Assembly (NCBI GenBank): GCA_025361955.1
Contig: JANYIU010000046.1
Span: 1 to 41,263, forward strand
Direction: 5' to 3'
From: Holophagaceae bacterium
GTDB lineage: Bacteria > Acidobacteriota > Holophagae > Holophagales > Holophagaceae
Length of the DNA stretch: 41,263 nt
The notes below the pieces were generated by a model that saw only the letters and a list, made by a program, of their open reading frames with translations, did not search any database and was not told where the DNA came from. Of the stretch, positions 6,836-16,144 are shown one piece after another. Both the position numbers and the translations under genes were made by a program. Numbering within the stretch: the first letter of the stretch is position 1; each line of letters begins with the position of its first letter.

Positions 6836-7869
6836 GTCCACGCTCCATCGCGGTCATTCAGACCAAAGGGCTTGTTGACCAAGATCGAATACGCGAGGCG
6901 TTGCGAATAATCCGAGAGTCCGGTCCGCAAGGCACCACCCGGGAAGATCTCCGTGAAGGTCTCGGGGATGTCAGCCTCCGGACCGTGGACCGGGCCTTGG
7001 CCTTGCTGGAAGAGCAGGGCGCGCAGATCGAGCGCAACCGCAAAGGCTGGCCCTCGATCCTCCACTTCGTCCTAAAAAAAGGGCCAACGTGGGATGAGCA
7101 TATCTCCAGTGAGGCCCGTCTCGCTCTTCAATTGGCGGGGCTTTCCCTCGCCCAGAGCGGCACCCTGCTCTGGCAGGACAAGCTGACAGTCATCGAGTCC
7201 ATGGCTACGGGGAAGATGTCCACCAAGGATCGCAAGCTCTTCGACCAGCTCAAGAATGCGGTACATATCCAAGGCGGAGTGGACGATCCCGTGGACCCTG
7301 TGCAGGGAAATGACGTCCTGGAACCCATCCTCCGCGGCCTGGATGGCCCCAAGGAACTCGAGATCAACTACCAGTCCGCCGAGTCTGACAAGGCCGTGAT
7401 CTACACGGTCGTCCCCTATGCGCTGTCCCACGATCTTTTCTCGGGCGGGAGCTTCCTTCTTGTCTGGGAGCCCTCTCGCCAGATCCCGCTCCACCTTCGC
7501 TTGAACCGCATCAACTCCGTCAAGGTGAGGCGTAATTCAGCCATCCCACAGAAGGATGTGATGGATAGCGCCGCTCGCTACCAGATCGGCGGTTGGATGA
7601 GCGCGAAGCCTCCCTTTCAGGTGGAAGCCCGCATCAAGGGCGCCCACTGGATCCGGGCCTTCCAAGAAGCCCCTCCTGCCCTCCCAGACTTCGAATCCGA
7701 CCCCACCAAGGGCGGGCAGGCAGCCCGTGTCCGCTTCAAGGCTAATCATGAATTGGGAGCCCTTCGATGGCTCCTGCAATTCGGAAAGAGTGCCGAAGTA
7801 ATGGAGCCCGACTGGCTGAGAGAGAAGATCCATCAACAATTGAAGGAGGCGGCTGAACAATACGCTTGA
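6832..7869 (+). CDS. WYL-domain transcriptional regulator
   Basis: 345 residues from ATG 6832, chosen over an upstream TTG because AAGGAGA lies just before it and because it forms an ATGA overlap with the helicase stop. Residues 10-75 are a winged helix (TREDLREGLGDVSLRTVDRALALLEEQG). The middle is the linker and WYL fold (KELEINYQSAE, VVPYALSHDLFSGGSFLLVWE, HLRLNRINSVKV). The end is a WCX-like domain (FQVEARIKGAHWIRAFQEAP to the C-terminus). WYL proteins sense nucleic acid or nucleotide ligands and often control BREX, CBASS and CRISPR loci. Its likely target is its own operon or the nearby BREX genes; no operator was identified. Confidence 0.85.
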   Translation: MSPRSIAVIQTKGLVDQDRIREALRIIRESGPQGTTREDLREGLGDVSLRTVDRALALLEEQGAQIERNRKGWPSILHFVLKKGPTWDEHISSEARLALQLAGLSLAQSGTLLWQDKLTVIESMATGKMSTKDRKLFDQLKNAVHIQGGVDDPVDPVQGNDVLEPILRGLDGPKELEINYQSAESDKAVIYTVVPYALSHDLFSGGSFLLVWEPSRQIPLHLRLNRINSVKVRRNSAIPQKDVMDSAARYQIGGWMSAKPPFQVEARIKGAHWIRAFQEAPPALPDFESDPTKGGQAARVRFKANHELGALRWLLQFGKSAEVMEPDWLREKIHQQLKEAAEQYA

Positions 7870-8227
7870 TAGCCCTCTTGAAGGGAACTGTCGCTACCTG
7901 GCCAGAGCTCAAACCAAGGGCTCAACACCCGCGCAATCATAGAAAACGTCATGGGATGCCGCACATTGTGCCCCATGCCGTAAAGACTTTCGAATCATTT
8001 CAAGAACCCATCATCCAACAACCAGGCCAAGACGCTTCTCCACTTTGCCCATGGGGTCTTCTTATCTCACCTACTTGGATTCTTCTCCATCGCCAGGATC
8101 GATCCCAGCAAGGACGCTAGGGGCCATGGCTAGGGAAGGGAAAAGATCCGTCCCCTCCTGTTTCATAAGTGGTCAGTCATTGTCCAGTTGGGTGTCTGAA
8201 ACGTGATGCACTCACATGGAGGCATCA
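7870..8227. other. Intergenic stretch without a supported gene
   Basis: About 360 bp follow the WYL stop. One short open frame (7866-8120) has no recognisable content or ribosome site. A weak CCCT/AGGG hairpin right after the WYL stop has no T-tract. The end of the stretch carries the ribosome site of the small ORF at 8228. Confidence 0.6.
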
Positions 8228-8326
8228 ATGGGTTCACGAAACTTAGCATTCCTTCCGCTCTTGGCTCTTGGCATGGCCTGCGTGAGGCCAACCATCACCG
8301 CCGTGAATGCCCCAGTCCCAGAATGA
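8228..8326 (+). CDS. Tiny lipoprotein-like peptide (32 aa)
   Basis: ATG 8228 is preceded by a consensus GGAGG (8218-8222) at 5-nt spacing. The peptide has a short positive N-terminus (MGSRN), a hydrophobic core (LAFLPLLALGMA) and a Cys at residue 18, followed by a polar tail of 14 residues. This resembles a lipoprotein signal peptide with an imperfect lipobox (LGMAC), as in entericidin-type or lysis-type small lipoproteins. No family is assigned. It lies 114 bp upstream of a secreted nuclease. The start signal is strong, but a peptide this short could be chance. Confidence 0.4.
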   Translation: MGSRNLAFLPLLALGMACVRPTITAVNAPVPE

Positions 8327-8440
8327 CCGGATGAAGGACAGTGCGGCCTGAACGATCCATACCCCACAACACGCATCACGAACGGTCTGGCTCAACCTTT
8401 TCATGAAAACGGACAAACACTTCAATCGAAGGTTAGGCTT

Positions 8441-9004
8441 ATGTGCATGACGTTTTCTCGTGTGAGGACAATTAGCATTGCATTATTGCTGGTCGCGTCG
8501 GCTCCCATGATCGCAGCGGGTAGAGCCTTGTATCCGCATAGAACGGCCTTTCAGGGAGCCCCTTTACCGTCCACTCTTCTTGAGGGCAAAGTTGTAGGAA
8601 TCCAGGACGGGGACACCATCACTCTCTTGGATCCACTCAACCATCCCTATCGCATCCGCCTTCTGGGCATCGACGCTCCAGAGAAGAATCAGCCCTTTGG
8701 AAAGGTGGCCAAGCAGGTGCTCTCGGATCGGATCTTCGGGAAGCAGGTCCAGGTCATGACCAAGGGGCGGGACCGCTATGGACGGACCCTGGGCAAGGTC
8801 CTTCTGGATGGGAGGGACATCAACATGGAGATGGTTCGCCATGGACTTGCCTGGTTCTACAAGCACTATGCAGAGACCCAGTTCCGAGGGGACGCTGCCC
8901 GTTACGCCGATGCGGAAACTGCGGCCCGGAAAGAACGGGACGGGTTGTGGGCCTATCCGGACCCTGTTGAGCCCTGGGTGTGGAGGAAGTCCCGTCAAAG
9001 ATGA
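8441..9004 (+). CDS. Secreted thermonuclease (staphylococcal nuclease family)
   Basis: 187 residues. Residues 1-29 are a signal peptide (positive start, then ISIALLLVASAPMIA). The SNase fold covers about 50-178: GKVVGIQDGDTITLL with the calcium-binding Asp, IRLLGIDAPEKNQPFG with the conserved Arg and Asp, the YGRTLGKVLLDGRDI stretch carrying the second catalytic Arg, and GLAWFYKHYA. The key catalytic residues of the family appear present. It should degrade DNA or RNA outside the cytoplasm for nutrition or against incoming DNA. An AAGG ribosome site is 8 nt before ATG 8441; ATG 8447 is a possible alternative. It stands alone between the WYL gene and recC. Confidence 0.9.
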   Translation: MCMTFSRVRTISIALLLVASAPMIAAGRALYPHRTAFQGAPLPSTLLEGKVVGIQDGDTITLLDPLNHPYRIRLLGIDAPEKNQPFGKVAKQVLSDRIFGKQVQVMTKGRDRYGRTLGKVLLDGRDINMEMVRHGLAWFYKHYAETQFRGDAARYADAETAARKERDGLWAYPDPVEPWVWRKSRQR

Positions 9005-9290
9005 AACCGCTGCTTGCACCTGCAAGCCATTCCCCCCTTCATAGGCCAGAAGAGCCATCTGGTTCAAAGCCACGATGGCCAGCTCATGTCATGACCCATC
9101 CTAAGTTAATGGAGCGAACCATGATTTCGTGTCTGTTCCGACTGATGGCACTCACGAACCGCCCTACGAACGCAGGAAGGACGGAAATAATAGGTAGTGT
9201 TATCAACTTTTCAGTGCACTTCGCATTGAGAAGTCAGCAAACGTCTGAACGCGTCAATAAATGTCCATGAGAATCCCCTAGAGTGGAGGC

Positions 9291-12200
9291 ATGCCCACTC
9301 ATCCCGGTCTTCATGTCTTCTACACGAACCGCGTCGAGAGACTCGCGGCACAGCTGACTCTCGACATTTCCAGGTTTCGCGGTGACGACCATGGCTGGAC
9401 GCCTACGACCATCGTTGTGCCAAACCCGAACGTGAAGGACTACCTAAAGCGTGGCTTGGCGGATGCGCTTGGTGTGGCGGCGAACCTCCGATTCCACTTC
9501 CTGGAGGGATTCTGGCGAACCTATCTGGGACAAGATCCGAAGGCACAGTTGCTGGATCGCACCGCGCTGCGTGGGGTGATCCTTTCTCTTCTTCAGGATG
9601 AGGATCTGCTTTCCAGACCGGAGCTGACACCCATCCGGGCCTACCTCACCGGCGCACCGCAAGACCTCAAGCGAGTGCAGCTGGCCGAAAGGCTAGCTGG
9701 CTGCTATGAGCGCTATCTCCTGCACCGTCCCGATTGGCTGCAGGCCTGGGAGCGCGGGAAAGCTACGCCAGGGGCTCGCCCAGAGGAACTTGCGGCTTGG
9801 CAAAGGGCACTCTGGCGGGAGATCCGAAAGGCGCTATCTGGGTCGCCTTGGCTCACGCTACCGGAGTGGCTGGAGAACCGCAGCTTCGACCGGGCCACCT
9901 TCCCGGACACTGTGTTCATCTTCGGCATGAGCCACATGGCCCCTCTTTACCACCACGCTTTGGCTCGCCTCGGCGAACGCACGGCCGTCCGACTTTACCT
10001 CATGAATCCATGCAAAGAACCCTGGGATTCCGAGGAGCGGAATGCCTCTGGCCTGAGACGGGTGGCCAGAGCAGCCAATTCCAATCGGGATGACTTGGAT
10101 GACTCTCCCGAAGACCCCTTCAATCTTCTTGTGAATGAGAGCAGCCCCTTTCTGCATCGCTGGGCAAGGCCGGGTCGGGAGCAGCTCCGCCTGCTCATCG
10201 AGGTGACCCAGGGAGATTTCGTCGGAAGCTTCGATCCCGTCGATCCCAGCGACGCCCCAGGAACCCTGGCGGTACTCCAATCCCGGATCATCGAACCCTC
10301 TGCTCCCAGCGAAACCTCGGATCAGAACGACAGTCTGAGGGTGATCCCCTGCCCTACACCGGCCAGAGAAGCAGAGGTGGTGGCAAGCCTCATCTGGGAA
10401 ATGGTCCGCAAACCCGGTAGCACTCTTCACTTCGATGACATCTGCGTATTGGTGCCACCAGCGCAGCAGGATCGCTATGCACTCCACCTCCGGGACGCGT
10501 TCGCGGGGGCGGAAGGGATTCCCTGGGCGCACGCCATGGGCGCCTCCCGTCGGTTGCGAGATTTCGCGGAGGCTGGAAGCCTGCTCCTACGCACGGCCAC
10601 CGGAGACCTGAGCCGGGCGGAACTTCTCCGCATGGCGTCCCATCCCGTGTTGGCCGCGCGCTGGCAGGGTCTGGATCCCGATGCATGGCCAGGACTCTGC
10701 GAGCGGGCCGGCATCGTCGCCCGCCTGGACGCGGCCGAAACGGAAGGCACCTATTTGGCAGGCGGCGTTTGGACCTGGGACCAGGGCCTGACCCGCATGG
10801 CCCTCGGGTGCTTCATGAAGGAGGAAGCAGTATCCAGTTTCCTCCCGGTGGCAGGAGCCGAGGCTCCCGGATTGGTGGCGAGCCTCGGCGCTCTGGCCGC
10901 TGACCTGCGCGCGCTTTCCGCAGGACGCCTCACCATTTCCTCCTGGCTGGGACGACTGGAGCGCATTCTCCAGGCCTATCTCCTGCCCGACCCAGCCTCC
11001 GCCGAAGAGGGTGAGGCCGATGCCTTTATCCGCCTCCTGAAAGGTCTGGAACGGTTGCGAGGTTTGGAATCCGCCTACCTTCCGGCACCAGTCATGGACT
11101 TCCAAGCCTTCCGGTCCCTGGCGGCGGGAGCATTGGAATCCCTCCTGGCCGATCAGGCACTCCCACCAGGGCGTGGCGTCCAGGTGGGCTGCTACACCCC
11201 CCTGAGGGCCATCCCATTCAAGGCGCTCTTCCTGCTCGGCCTCGGGGAGGGGTTGTTTCCGGCTGCGGACCGATCCGATCCCATGGATCTTCTCGCGGAG
11301 AGCCCCCGGCGGGCCGGGGATGTAAGTGTGAGCGAGAAGGACCGCTACCTCTTCCTGGAGGCCCTGCTCTCGGCCCGGGAGAGTCTGGTGATCACCTACC
11401 CCAGCCGGGACGCCCTGACCGGCGAGGAACTCCAGCCTTCGCCTCTCTTGCTCGACCTTGCCGAGGCTCTGGGACCCGAGGTTTGGTCGCAGGTGCTTCT
11501 CAAGGAACAGCCCCGACACCGGCACGATCCCCGCGCTTTCGCCCACTTGAACGATGGCGCCTGCGCGGATGTCCTGCCCAGCCACCTACGGGAGGCCCGG
11601 GCGGAGGCGGAACTGCACTACTTGGGCCTGCGCCTGCGCGAGCAGATCGGCAACCGGGACCTCCCCCTTGCGCTCCTCGAACGGCAGGCCTCGGAAGGGA
11701 CCTTCCGAGAACTTAGGCCTCGCCTTCGGTCGGTGACACCGCTTACCCAGCAACCCCCAACCCTGCCTGAGCGCATACGCGTCTCGCTCGCACAGCTCCA
11801 GCGCTGGCTGGAGTGCCCCGTCCAGGGCGGAGAATCCCTCAGGCTGGGTATCCGGAATGCAGACGAAGAGGATCCCGCCGACCTCAGCCAGGAGCCACTC
11901 GATACGACTGGGCTGGAGCGCTACGGATTACTGCATGAGACCTTCTGGAGCTGGATCGTGGATCCGGCAGAAGCCCTCGAAGGCGCCTACCAAAGCGCTC
12001 GGTCCGCCCGGGAAGCGACCGCCCGTGTGCCCAGGGGTCCCATGGCCGAGGGAGAACAGGGAGCGCATCTCTCTATCCTCGCGACATGGAAGCAGCAATT
12101 GCCGGAGCATACCTCGGCCATTGTCCACCGTTTCGGCTCAGGACTGCCAACCACCACTAGCCCGCTACCTGTGGAAGATCACCCGCCGCTGGATCTCGAT

Positions 12201-12767
12201 TTGGAGATCAGTGGGAAATCTCATACGGTGCGATTGGAAGGCGTCTCAGACCCTGTATCCGGCGTTGAGTTTCTACTCCTTACAAATGGAAAAATGACCG
12301 GTCTTACCAGGAAAGGACAGAGCCCGTCGCCCGCGCTTACGGATCAGCGAAGGGCGCTCGGAGCTTGGATCGCCCATCTCGCCCTCTGCGCTCAGGGAGA
12401 TGGGAGCGAGCGGCAAGCCCGACTGATGAGTGCCAACGTAGGCACCCCTGCCGTCCTCGTCTCCATCCTGCCGGCCCTGACCCCACAGGAAGCCCGGGAC
12501 CAACTCACGGCGTGGCTCGGGGAGATTTTCTCGGAACAGCCGTCCCGCCGCCTCATGCCCATCGAGGCGCTGCTTAAGAAACCGGAGGTCGTGGATCTGC
12601 GTGAATTCATCGACGGCAGCGACGACTCCGACGACCGGCCAAGCCTGGTTTGTTTCCGCGGCCCTATCCCGCGAGTAAAGGATCTGGAAGTTGAACCGGA
12701 CCTCGAAGTGGGCCGACGCAGACTCGCCAAGTTCCTGGATATCGCATCGAACTGGAGGGCGCTGTGA
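9291..12767 (+). CDS. recC: RecC, exodeoxyribonuclease V gamma subunit
   Basis: 1158 residues, near the E. coli length of 1122. It opens with the RecC pattern HPGLHVFYTNRVERLAAQL and WTPTTIVVPNPNVKDYLK, corresponding to the inactivated SF1 helicase fold that recognises Chi. Further family patches are VFIFGMSHMAPLYHHAL, RVIPCPTPAREAEVVASLIWEM, PWAHAMGASRRLRDF, and PLRAIPFKALFLLGLGEGLFP with SEKDRYLFLEALLSARESLVITY. The C-terminal part holds the inactive nuclease-like fold. It forms the RecBCD helicase-nuclease with the next two genes, for double-strand break repair and foreign DNA destruction. The ATG follows a GGAGG that is unusually close (1 nt). Its stop overlaps the recB start (GTGA). Confidence 0.93.
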   Translation: MPTHPGLHVFYTNRVERLAAQLTLDISRFRGDDHGWTPTTIVVPNPNVKDYLKRGLADALGVAANLRFHFLEGFWRTYLGQDPKAQLLDRTALRGVILSLLQDEDLLSRPELTPIRAYLTGAPQDLKRVQLAERLAGCYERYLLHRPDWLQAWERGKATPGARPEELAAWQRALWREIRKALSGSPWLTLPEWLENRSFDRATFPDTVFIFGMSHMAPLYHHALARLGERTAVRLYLMNPCKEPWDSEERNASGLRRVARAANSNRDDLDDSPEDPFNLLVNESSPFLHRWARPGREQLRLLIEVTQGDFVGSFDPVDPSDAPGTLAVLQSRIIEPSAPSETSDQNDSLRVIPCPTPAREAEVVASLIWEMVRKPGSTLHFDDICVLVPPAQQDRYALHLRDAFAGAEGIPWAHAMGASRRLRDFAEAGSLLLRTATGDLSRAELLRMASHPVLAARWQGLDPDAWPGLCERAGIVARLDAAETEGTYLAGGVWTWDQGLTRMALGCFMKEEAVSSFLPVAGAEAPGLVASLGALAADLRALSAGRLTISSWLGRLERILQAYLLPDPASAEEGEADAFIRLLKGLERLRGLESAYLPAPVMDFQAFRSLAAGALESLLADQALPPGRGVQVGCYTPLRAIPFKALFLLGLGEGLFPAADRSDPMDLLAESPRRAGDVSVSEKDRYLFLEALLSARESLVITYPSRDALTGEELQPSPLLLDLAEALGPEVWSQVLLKEQPRHRHDPRAFAHLNDGACADVLPSHLREARAEAELHYLGLRLREQIGNRDLPLALLERQASEGTFRELRPRLRSVTPLTQQPPTLPERIRVSLAQLQRWLECPVQGGESLRLGIRNADEEDPADLSQEPLDTTGLERYGLLHETFWSWIVDPAEALEGAYQSARSAREATARVPRGPMAEGEQGAHLSILATWKQQLPEHTSAIVHRFGSGLPTTTSPLPVEDHPPLDLDLEISGKSHTVRLEGVSDPVSGVEFLLLTNGKMTGLTRKGQSPSPALTDQRRALGAWIAHLALCAQGDGSERQARLMSANVGTPAVLVSILPALTPQEARDQLTAWLGEIFSEQPSRRLMPIEALLKKPEVVDLREFIDGSDDSDDRPSLVCFRGPIPRVKDLEVEPDLEVGRRRLAKFLDIASNWRAL

Positions 12768-15700
12768 TCCGCCTTGAAAAGCCCGCCATTCTCGCTACGT
12801 TGAAACCCGGCCATGACGTCATCGAGGCCAGCGCGGGAACAGGAAAGACCTATACCCTGGAGCGCCTGGTGGCCGATCAAGTAATCCAGGGAAAGGCTCT
12901 GGAACGCCTTCTGGTAGTGACCTTCACGGAGAAGGCCGCCCTGGAACTCAAGACCCGGATTCGCTCCTACCTGCAGGAATTGCTGGCCGGAAAAGGTCAG
13001 ACCACTGATGCCGCCGACGCCTGGGAACTCAGCCCCGAGGTCCAGGAGCGGCTCGGAGCGGCGCTGCGCGCCTTCGACCGCGCCACCATCTCCACCATCC
13101 ATGGATTCTGCCGCCAGGTGCTCCAGGAAAGTGCGCTGGAAGGCGGGACCCTCTTCGATCAGGAACTGGTCGATGAGCGGAGGCTCTTCGGGGAGGCCTT
13201 CCGCCTATGCCTCACAACCCGCTTTGCCGTGGAAGAGGATCTCAAGAGTCTCATCCGACAGGCAGTCGAGGGTGGCTCCTCCATGAGCGCTGTAGAGGAC
13301 CTGCTCTGGAGCGCACACAACGACGGCGGGGAGCTCCACCCCCGACCAGAGGACTGGCAACAGTCGCTTCGAACCTTGGATCCGGCCTGGAACGCTCAAA
13401 TCGAGGAGATCAAGACGAATTGGAAGCAGGCTGGTGTCAACGCCAACACCATTCGCGCCGCCGCCGATCAGATGGGGAAGCTCCTGACCAGTCTCGCTGC
13501 TCATGGCGGCGACAGCATTGCGTTGTCGCTGTCTCTGCCTGACTGCCAAACAGACTCCCTGATTAAAGCCTGCGTGGCGCCAGGGCTGGCCGGTGTAGCC
13601 AGGGTCTTCTCGGACTGGTTCCTGGCTTGCAACAGCTGCGCGCCTACGATCGAAGTGGTTCTGACCCATGCTTTTCTCCCCTCGATCCGCGAGGAAATGG
13701 CGCGTCGCTGCCGGGAGGATGGGCTCTTCACCTTCAGCCGGATGATCCAGGGCGTGGTAGAAGCCCTCCACAGCGAAACCCTGGTCCAACGTCTGGCCAA
13801 GCGCTTTGACCTCGTCCTGGTAGACGAGTTCCAGGATACGGATCCCCGGCAATGGGAGATCTTCCACCGGGTGTTTTCCGCGTCGGGCCGAATGCTCCTG
13901 ATCGGGGACCCCAAGCAGGCCATCTATGGTTTCCGTGGCGGCGACCTCCCCACCTACCAGCAAGCCTGCGCCTCCCTCCTGCAAGGGCAAGCCCCCGCTC
14001 GCCTGAATTGGAACTTCCGCTCCACCCAGGACATGATCGATGCCCACCACCAGCTCCTGCTCGGGCCGGATCGCAACGACTCAGCGGCTTTCTTCACCGA
14101 TCCCGGACTCTATCCCATGGCGGTCCAGTGCGGTAATCCAACCCTGGCAGCTCTGGTCGACGGCAAACATATCCCTCCGGTGGACTTGTTCTGGGTGGAT
14201 CGGGTGGAAGGAGGCCAGCGTCTCTGGCGCCGGGTGGCGCTCGCCCTGGCGCGTCATCTAAAGCAGTTGAAGAATTCCCACATCCAGTTCGGTTCAGGCC
14301 TCGGCACCGAGAGCCACGTCCTCGGCTACGGCGACATGCAGATCCTGGTCGGCAAGGCCACTGAAGGGGAACTGGTCGCCCAAGCCCTTCGCGCCGAAGG
14401 AATCCCGTGCGCCTTTTATAAGCAGAAGGGGCTCTTCAAGACCCGCGAGGCGGAGGAGTGGCTCGATGTGCTGAGGGCCGTGGCCGCTCCCCGGGATCGT
14501 TCGCTTCAGGCCCCAGCCTTCATGAGTTCCTTTTTCGGTTGCTCGCTGGAGGACCTCCAAGGGTTGCCGGAACTCCCTGAGGATCACCCGGCCGCCACGC
14601 GACTCCTGGAATGGAACGCCCTTGCCCGCAAGCACCGCTACCCCGAGCTCATCTCGGCCTTGCTCGAAGAGAGTGGGCTGGCCCGGCGCCTCCTGCTCTG
14701 CGAACAGGGACTGCGGTCCCTAGTCAATTTCAGGCACCTGGGAGAGACCCTGCTCGAGCAGGCCACCCAGGAAGCAGCCAGCCTGGAGGACCTCATTCGA
14801 CAGCTGGTGCGATGGCGCTCAGGCGAGGCGACTCCGGCCTCGGAGGATGGCGACCTCCAGCGCCTGGAGGGGGAGGAGGGTGCCGTGCAGATCCTCACCC
14901 TGCACATGGCGAAAGGGCTCGAAGCCCCCATCGTGGCCATCTTCGCTTTTGGGTCGGGCAGGCCTGCAACCGTGCACCGCTACCACGCCAATGGAAGGCG
15001 ATGCCTCTACGTGGGACCCCTGCCGGGCGGGAGCCTCAAAGAGCAGGTCGATCGGGAGGATGACGAGGAGCGCCAACGCCTGCTCTACGTGGCCCTCACC
15101 CGGGCTCAGGCCAAGCTGGTGCTCTTCGCCTTCGAACAGATCGATTCCAAAGGCAACTATCGAAAAGTTCGTGGTGCCTACGAGGTGCTGAATCGTCGAC
15201 TGTTAGCCAGGAAGCAGCAAGGGTTCCCGCCGCTCTTCCGCCTGGAGGAGATGCCCTACACTCGCCTTGAGGCCATGCAGGAAACGGATGCGCCAGATCT
15301 CTCGACGCTTGTCCTCCCGGCCCTCGCAAAACCGGACCTCCCGGACTATGCGGCTCTTCGCTTTCAGGCGCGTCCCTTCATCACAACGTCCTACACCGCC
15401 CTCCAGCACCAGCTGGAGGACGCGGAGGATACCTCCCGTGGCGATCGCGACCAGCCGGGTGCCCGTCCTGCCTCGGAGGACCTTCCGGGCGGCACGCACG
15501 TGGGGCAAACCCTGCACGAACTTCTGGAATGGGCCGACCTGGACCTCGTCCGTGAGACCCCGTTCGACGCCTGGAAGCAGCGCCAGGAAGTGCGGGACTG
15601 CATCCAGGAAACGCTGCGACTCCACGGAGTTCCCATGCGTTGTGAAACACGCGTCGGACAGTTGGTCCACGCGGCTCTGAGCACATCCCTGCCTCTGGGT

Positions 15701-16144
15701 CCTGACGGGGGAACCCTCCAGATCTGCCGCACGGACCGGTGCCTCCGGGAAACCGATTTCCTCATGCGCTGGATCGACTCGGACTGCTTGTCCGAGGCCA
15801 AGGATCTCCTGAAGGGCTCCATTGATCTGCTCTGTGAGCAGGATGGGCGCACCTACTTCCTGGACTGGAAGAGCAACCTGCTTGCCGGCTACGACTTCGA
15901 GTCCCTGGCAACGTGTGTGGAACATGGCTACCGGCTCCAGGCGAAGATTTACCTGCAGGCGAGCCTTGCGTTCCTGGACATCCGGGACGAGACGGACTAC
16001 GAAAACCGGTTCGGAGGAATCCTCTATGTCTTCCTTCGCGGTCTTCCTGATGAAGGCACGTGGTTCCACCGGCCGAACTGGGCAGAAGCCAAGCGCTGGA
16101 AGCAGGAGCTGCAGAAGCTGCACAAAGAGGTGATCCATGCCTGA
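12764..16144 (+). CDS. recB: RecB, exodeoxyribonuclease V beta subunit
   Basis: 1126 residues, starting at GTG 12764 and overlapping the recC stop by 4 nt. Helicase motifs: Walker A VIEASAGTGKTYTLERL near residue 25, LLVVTFTEKAALELKTRI, Walker B LVLVDEFQDTDPRQWEIF near 357, LLIGDPKQAIYGFRGGDL, VQILTLHMAKGLEAPIV near 710, and RQRLLYVALTRAQAKLVL. The C-terminal RecB nuclease domain (about 910-1110) keeps its core: VGQTLHELLEWAD with His, GSIDLLCE with Asp, and YFLDWKSN, the DxK motif near 1035. The enzyme is therefore expected to be an active 3'-5' helicase and nuclease. It is translationally coupled to both neighbours. Confidence 0.94.
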   Translation: MIRLEKPAILATLKPGHDVIEASAGTGKTYTLERLVADQVIQGKALERLLVVTFTEKAALELKTRIRSYLQELLAGKGQTTDAADAWELSPEVQERLGAALRAFDRATISTIHGFCRQVLQESALEGGTLFDQELVDERRLFGEAFRLCLTTRFAVEEDLKSLIRQAVEGGSSMSAVEDLLWSAHNDGGELHPRPEDWQQSLRTLDPAWNAQIEEIKTNWKQAGVNANTIRAAADQMGKLLTSLAAHGGDSIALSLSLPDCQTDSLIKACVAPGLAGVARVFSDWFLACNSCAPTIEVVLTHAFLPSIREEMARRCREDGLFTFSRMIQGVVEALHSETLVQRLAKRFDLVLVDEFQDTDPRQWEIFHRVFSASGRMLLIGDPKQAIYGFRGGDLPTYQQACASLLQGQAPARLNWNFRSTQDMIDAHHQLLLGPDRNDSAAFFTDPGLYPMAVQCGNPTLAALVDGKHIPPVDLFWVDRVEGGQRLWRRVALALARHLKQLKNSHIQFGSGLGTESHVLGYGDMQILVGKATEGELVAQALRAEGIPCAFYKQKGLFKTREAEEWLDVLRAVAAPRDRSLQAPAFMSSFFGCSLEDLQGLPELPEDHPAATRLLEWNALARKHRYPELISALLEESGLARRLLLCEQGLRSLVNFRHLGETLLEQATQEAASLEDLIRQLVRWRSGEATPASEDGDLQRLEGEEGAVQILTLHMAKGLEAPIVAIFAFGSGRPATVHRYHANGRRCLYVGPLPGGSLKEQVDREDDEERQRLLYVALTRAQAKLVLFAFEQIDSKGNYRKVRGAYEVLNRRLLARKQQGFPPLFRLEEMPYTRLEAMQETDAPDLSTLVLPALAKPDLPDYAALRFQARPFITTSYTALQHQLEDAEDTSRGDRDQPGARPASEDLPGGTHVGQTLHELLEWADLDLVRETPFDAWKQRQEVRDCIQETLRLHGVPMRCETRVGQLVHAALSTSLPLGPDGGTLQICRTDRCLRETDFLMRWIDSDCLSEAKDLLKGSIDLLCEQDGRTYFLDWKSNLLAGYDFESLATCVEHGYRLQAKIYLQASLAFLDIRDETDYENRFGGILYVFLRGLPDEGTWFHRPNWAEAKRWKQELQKLHKEVIHA

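Noticed and set aside
9121-9270. 50-codon frame with GGAG upstream, between the thermonuclease and recC
   Set aside because: The translation has no recognisable features, and a chance GGAG is common at this GC content.
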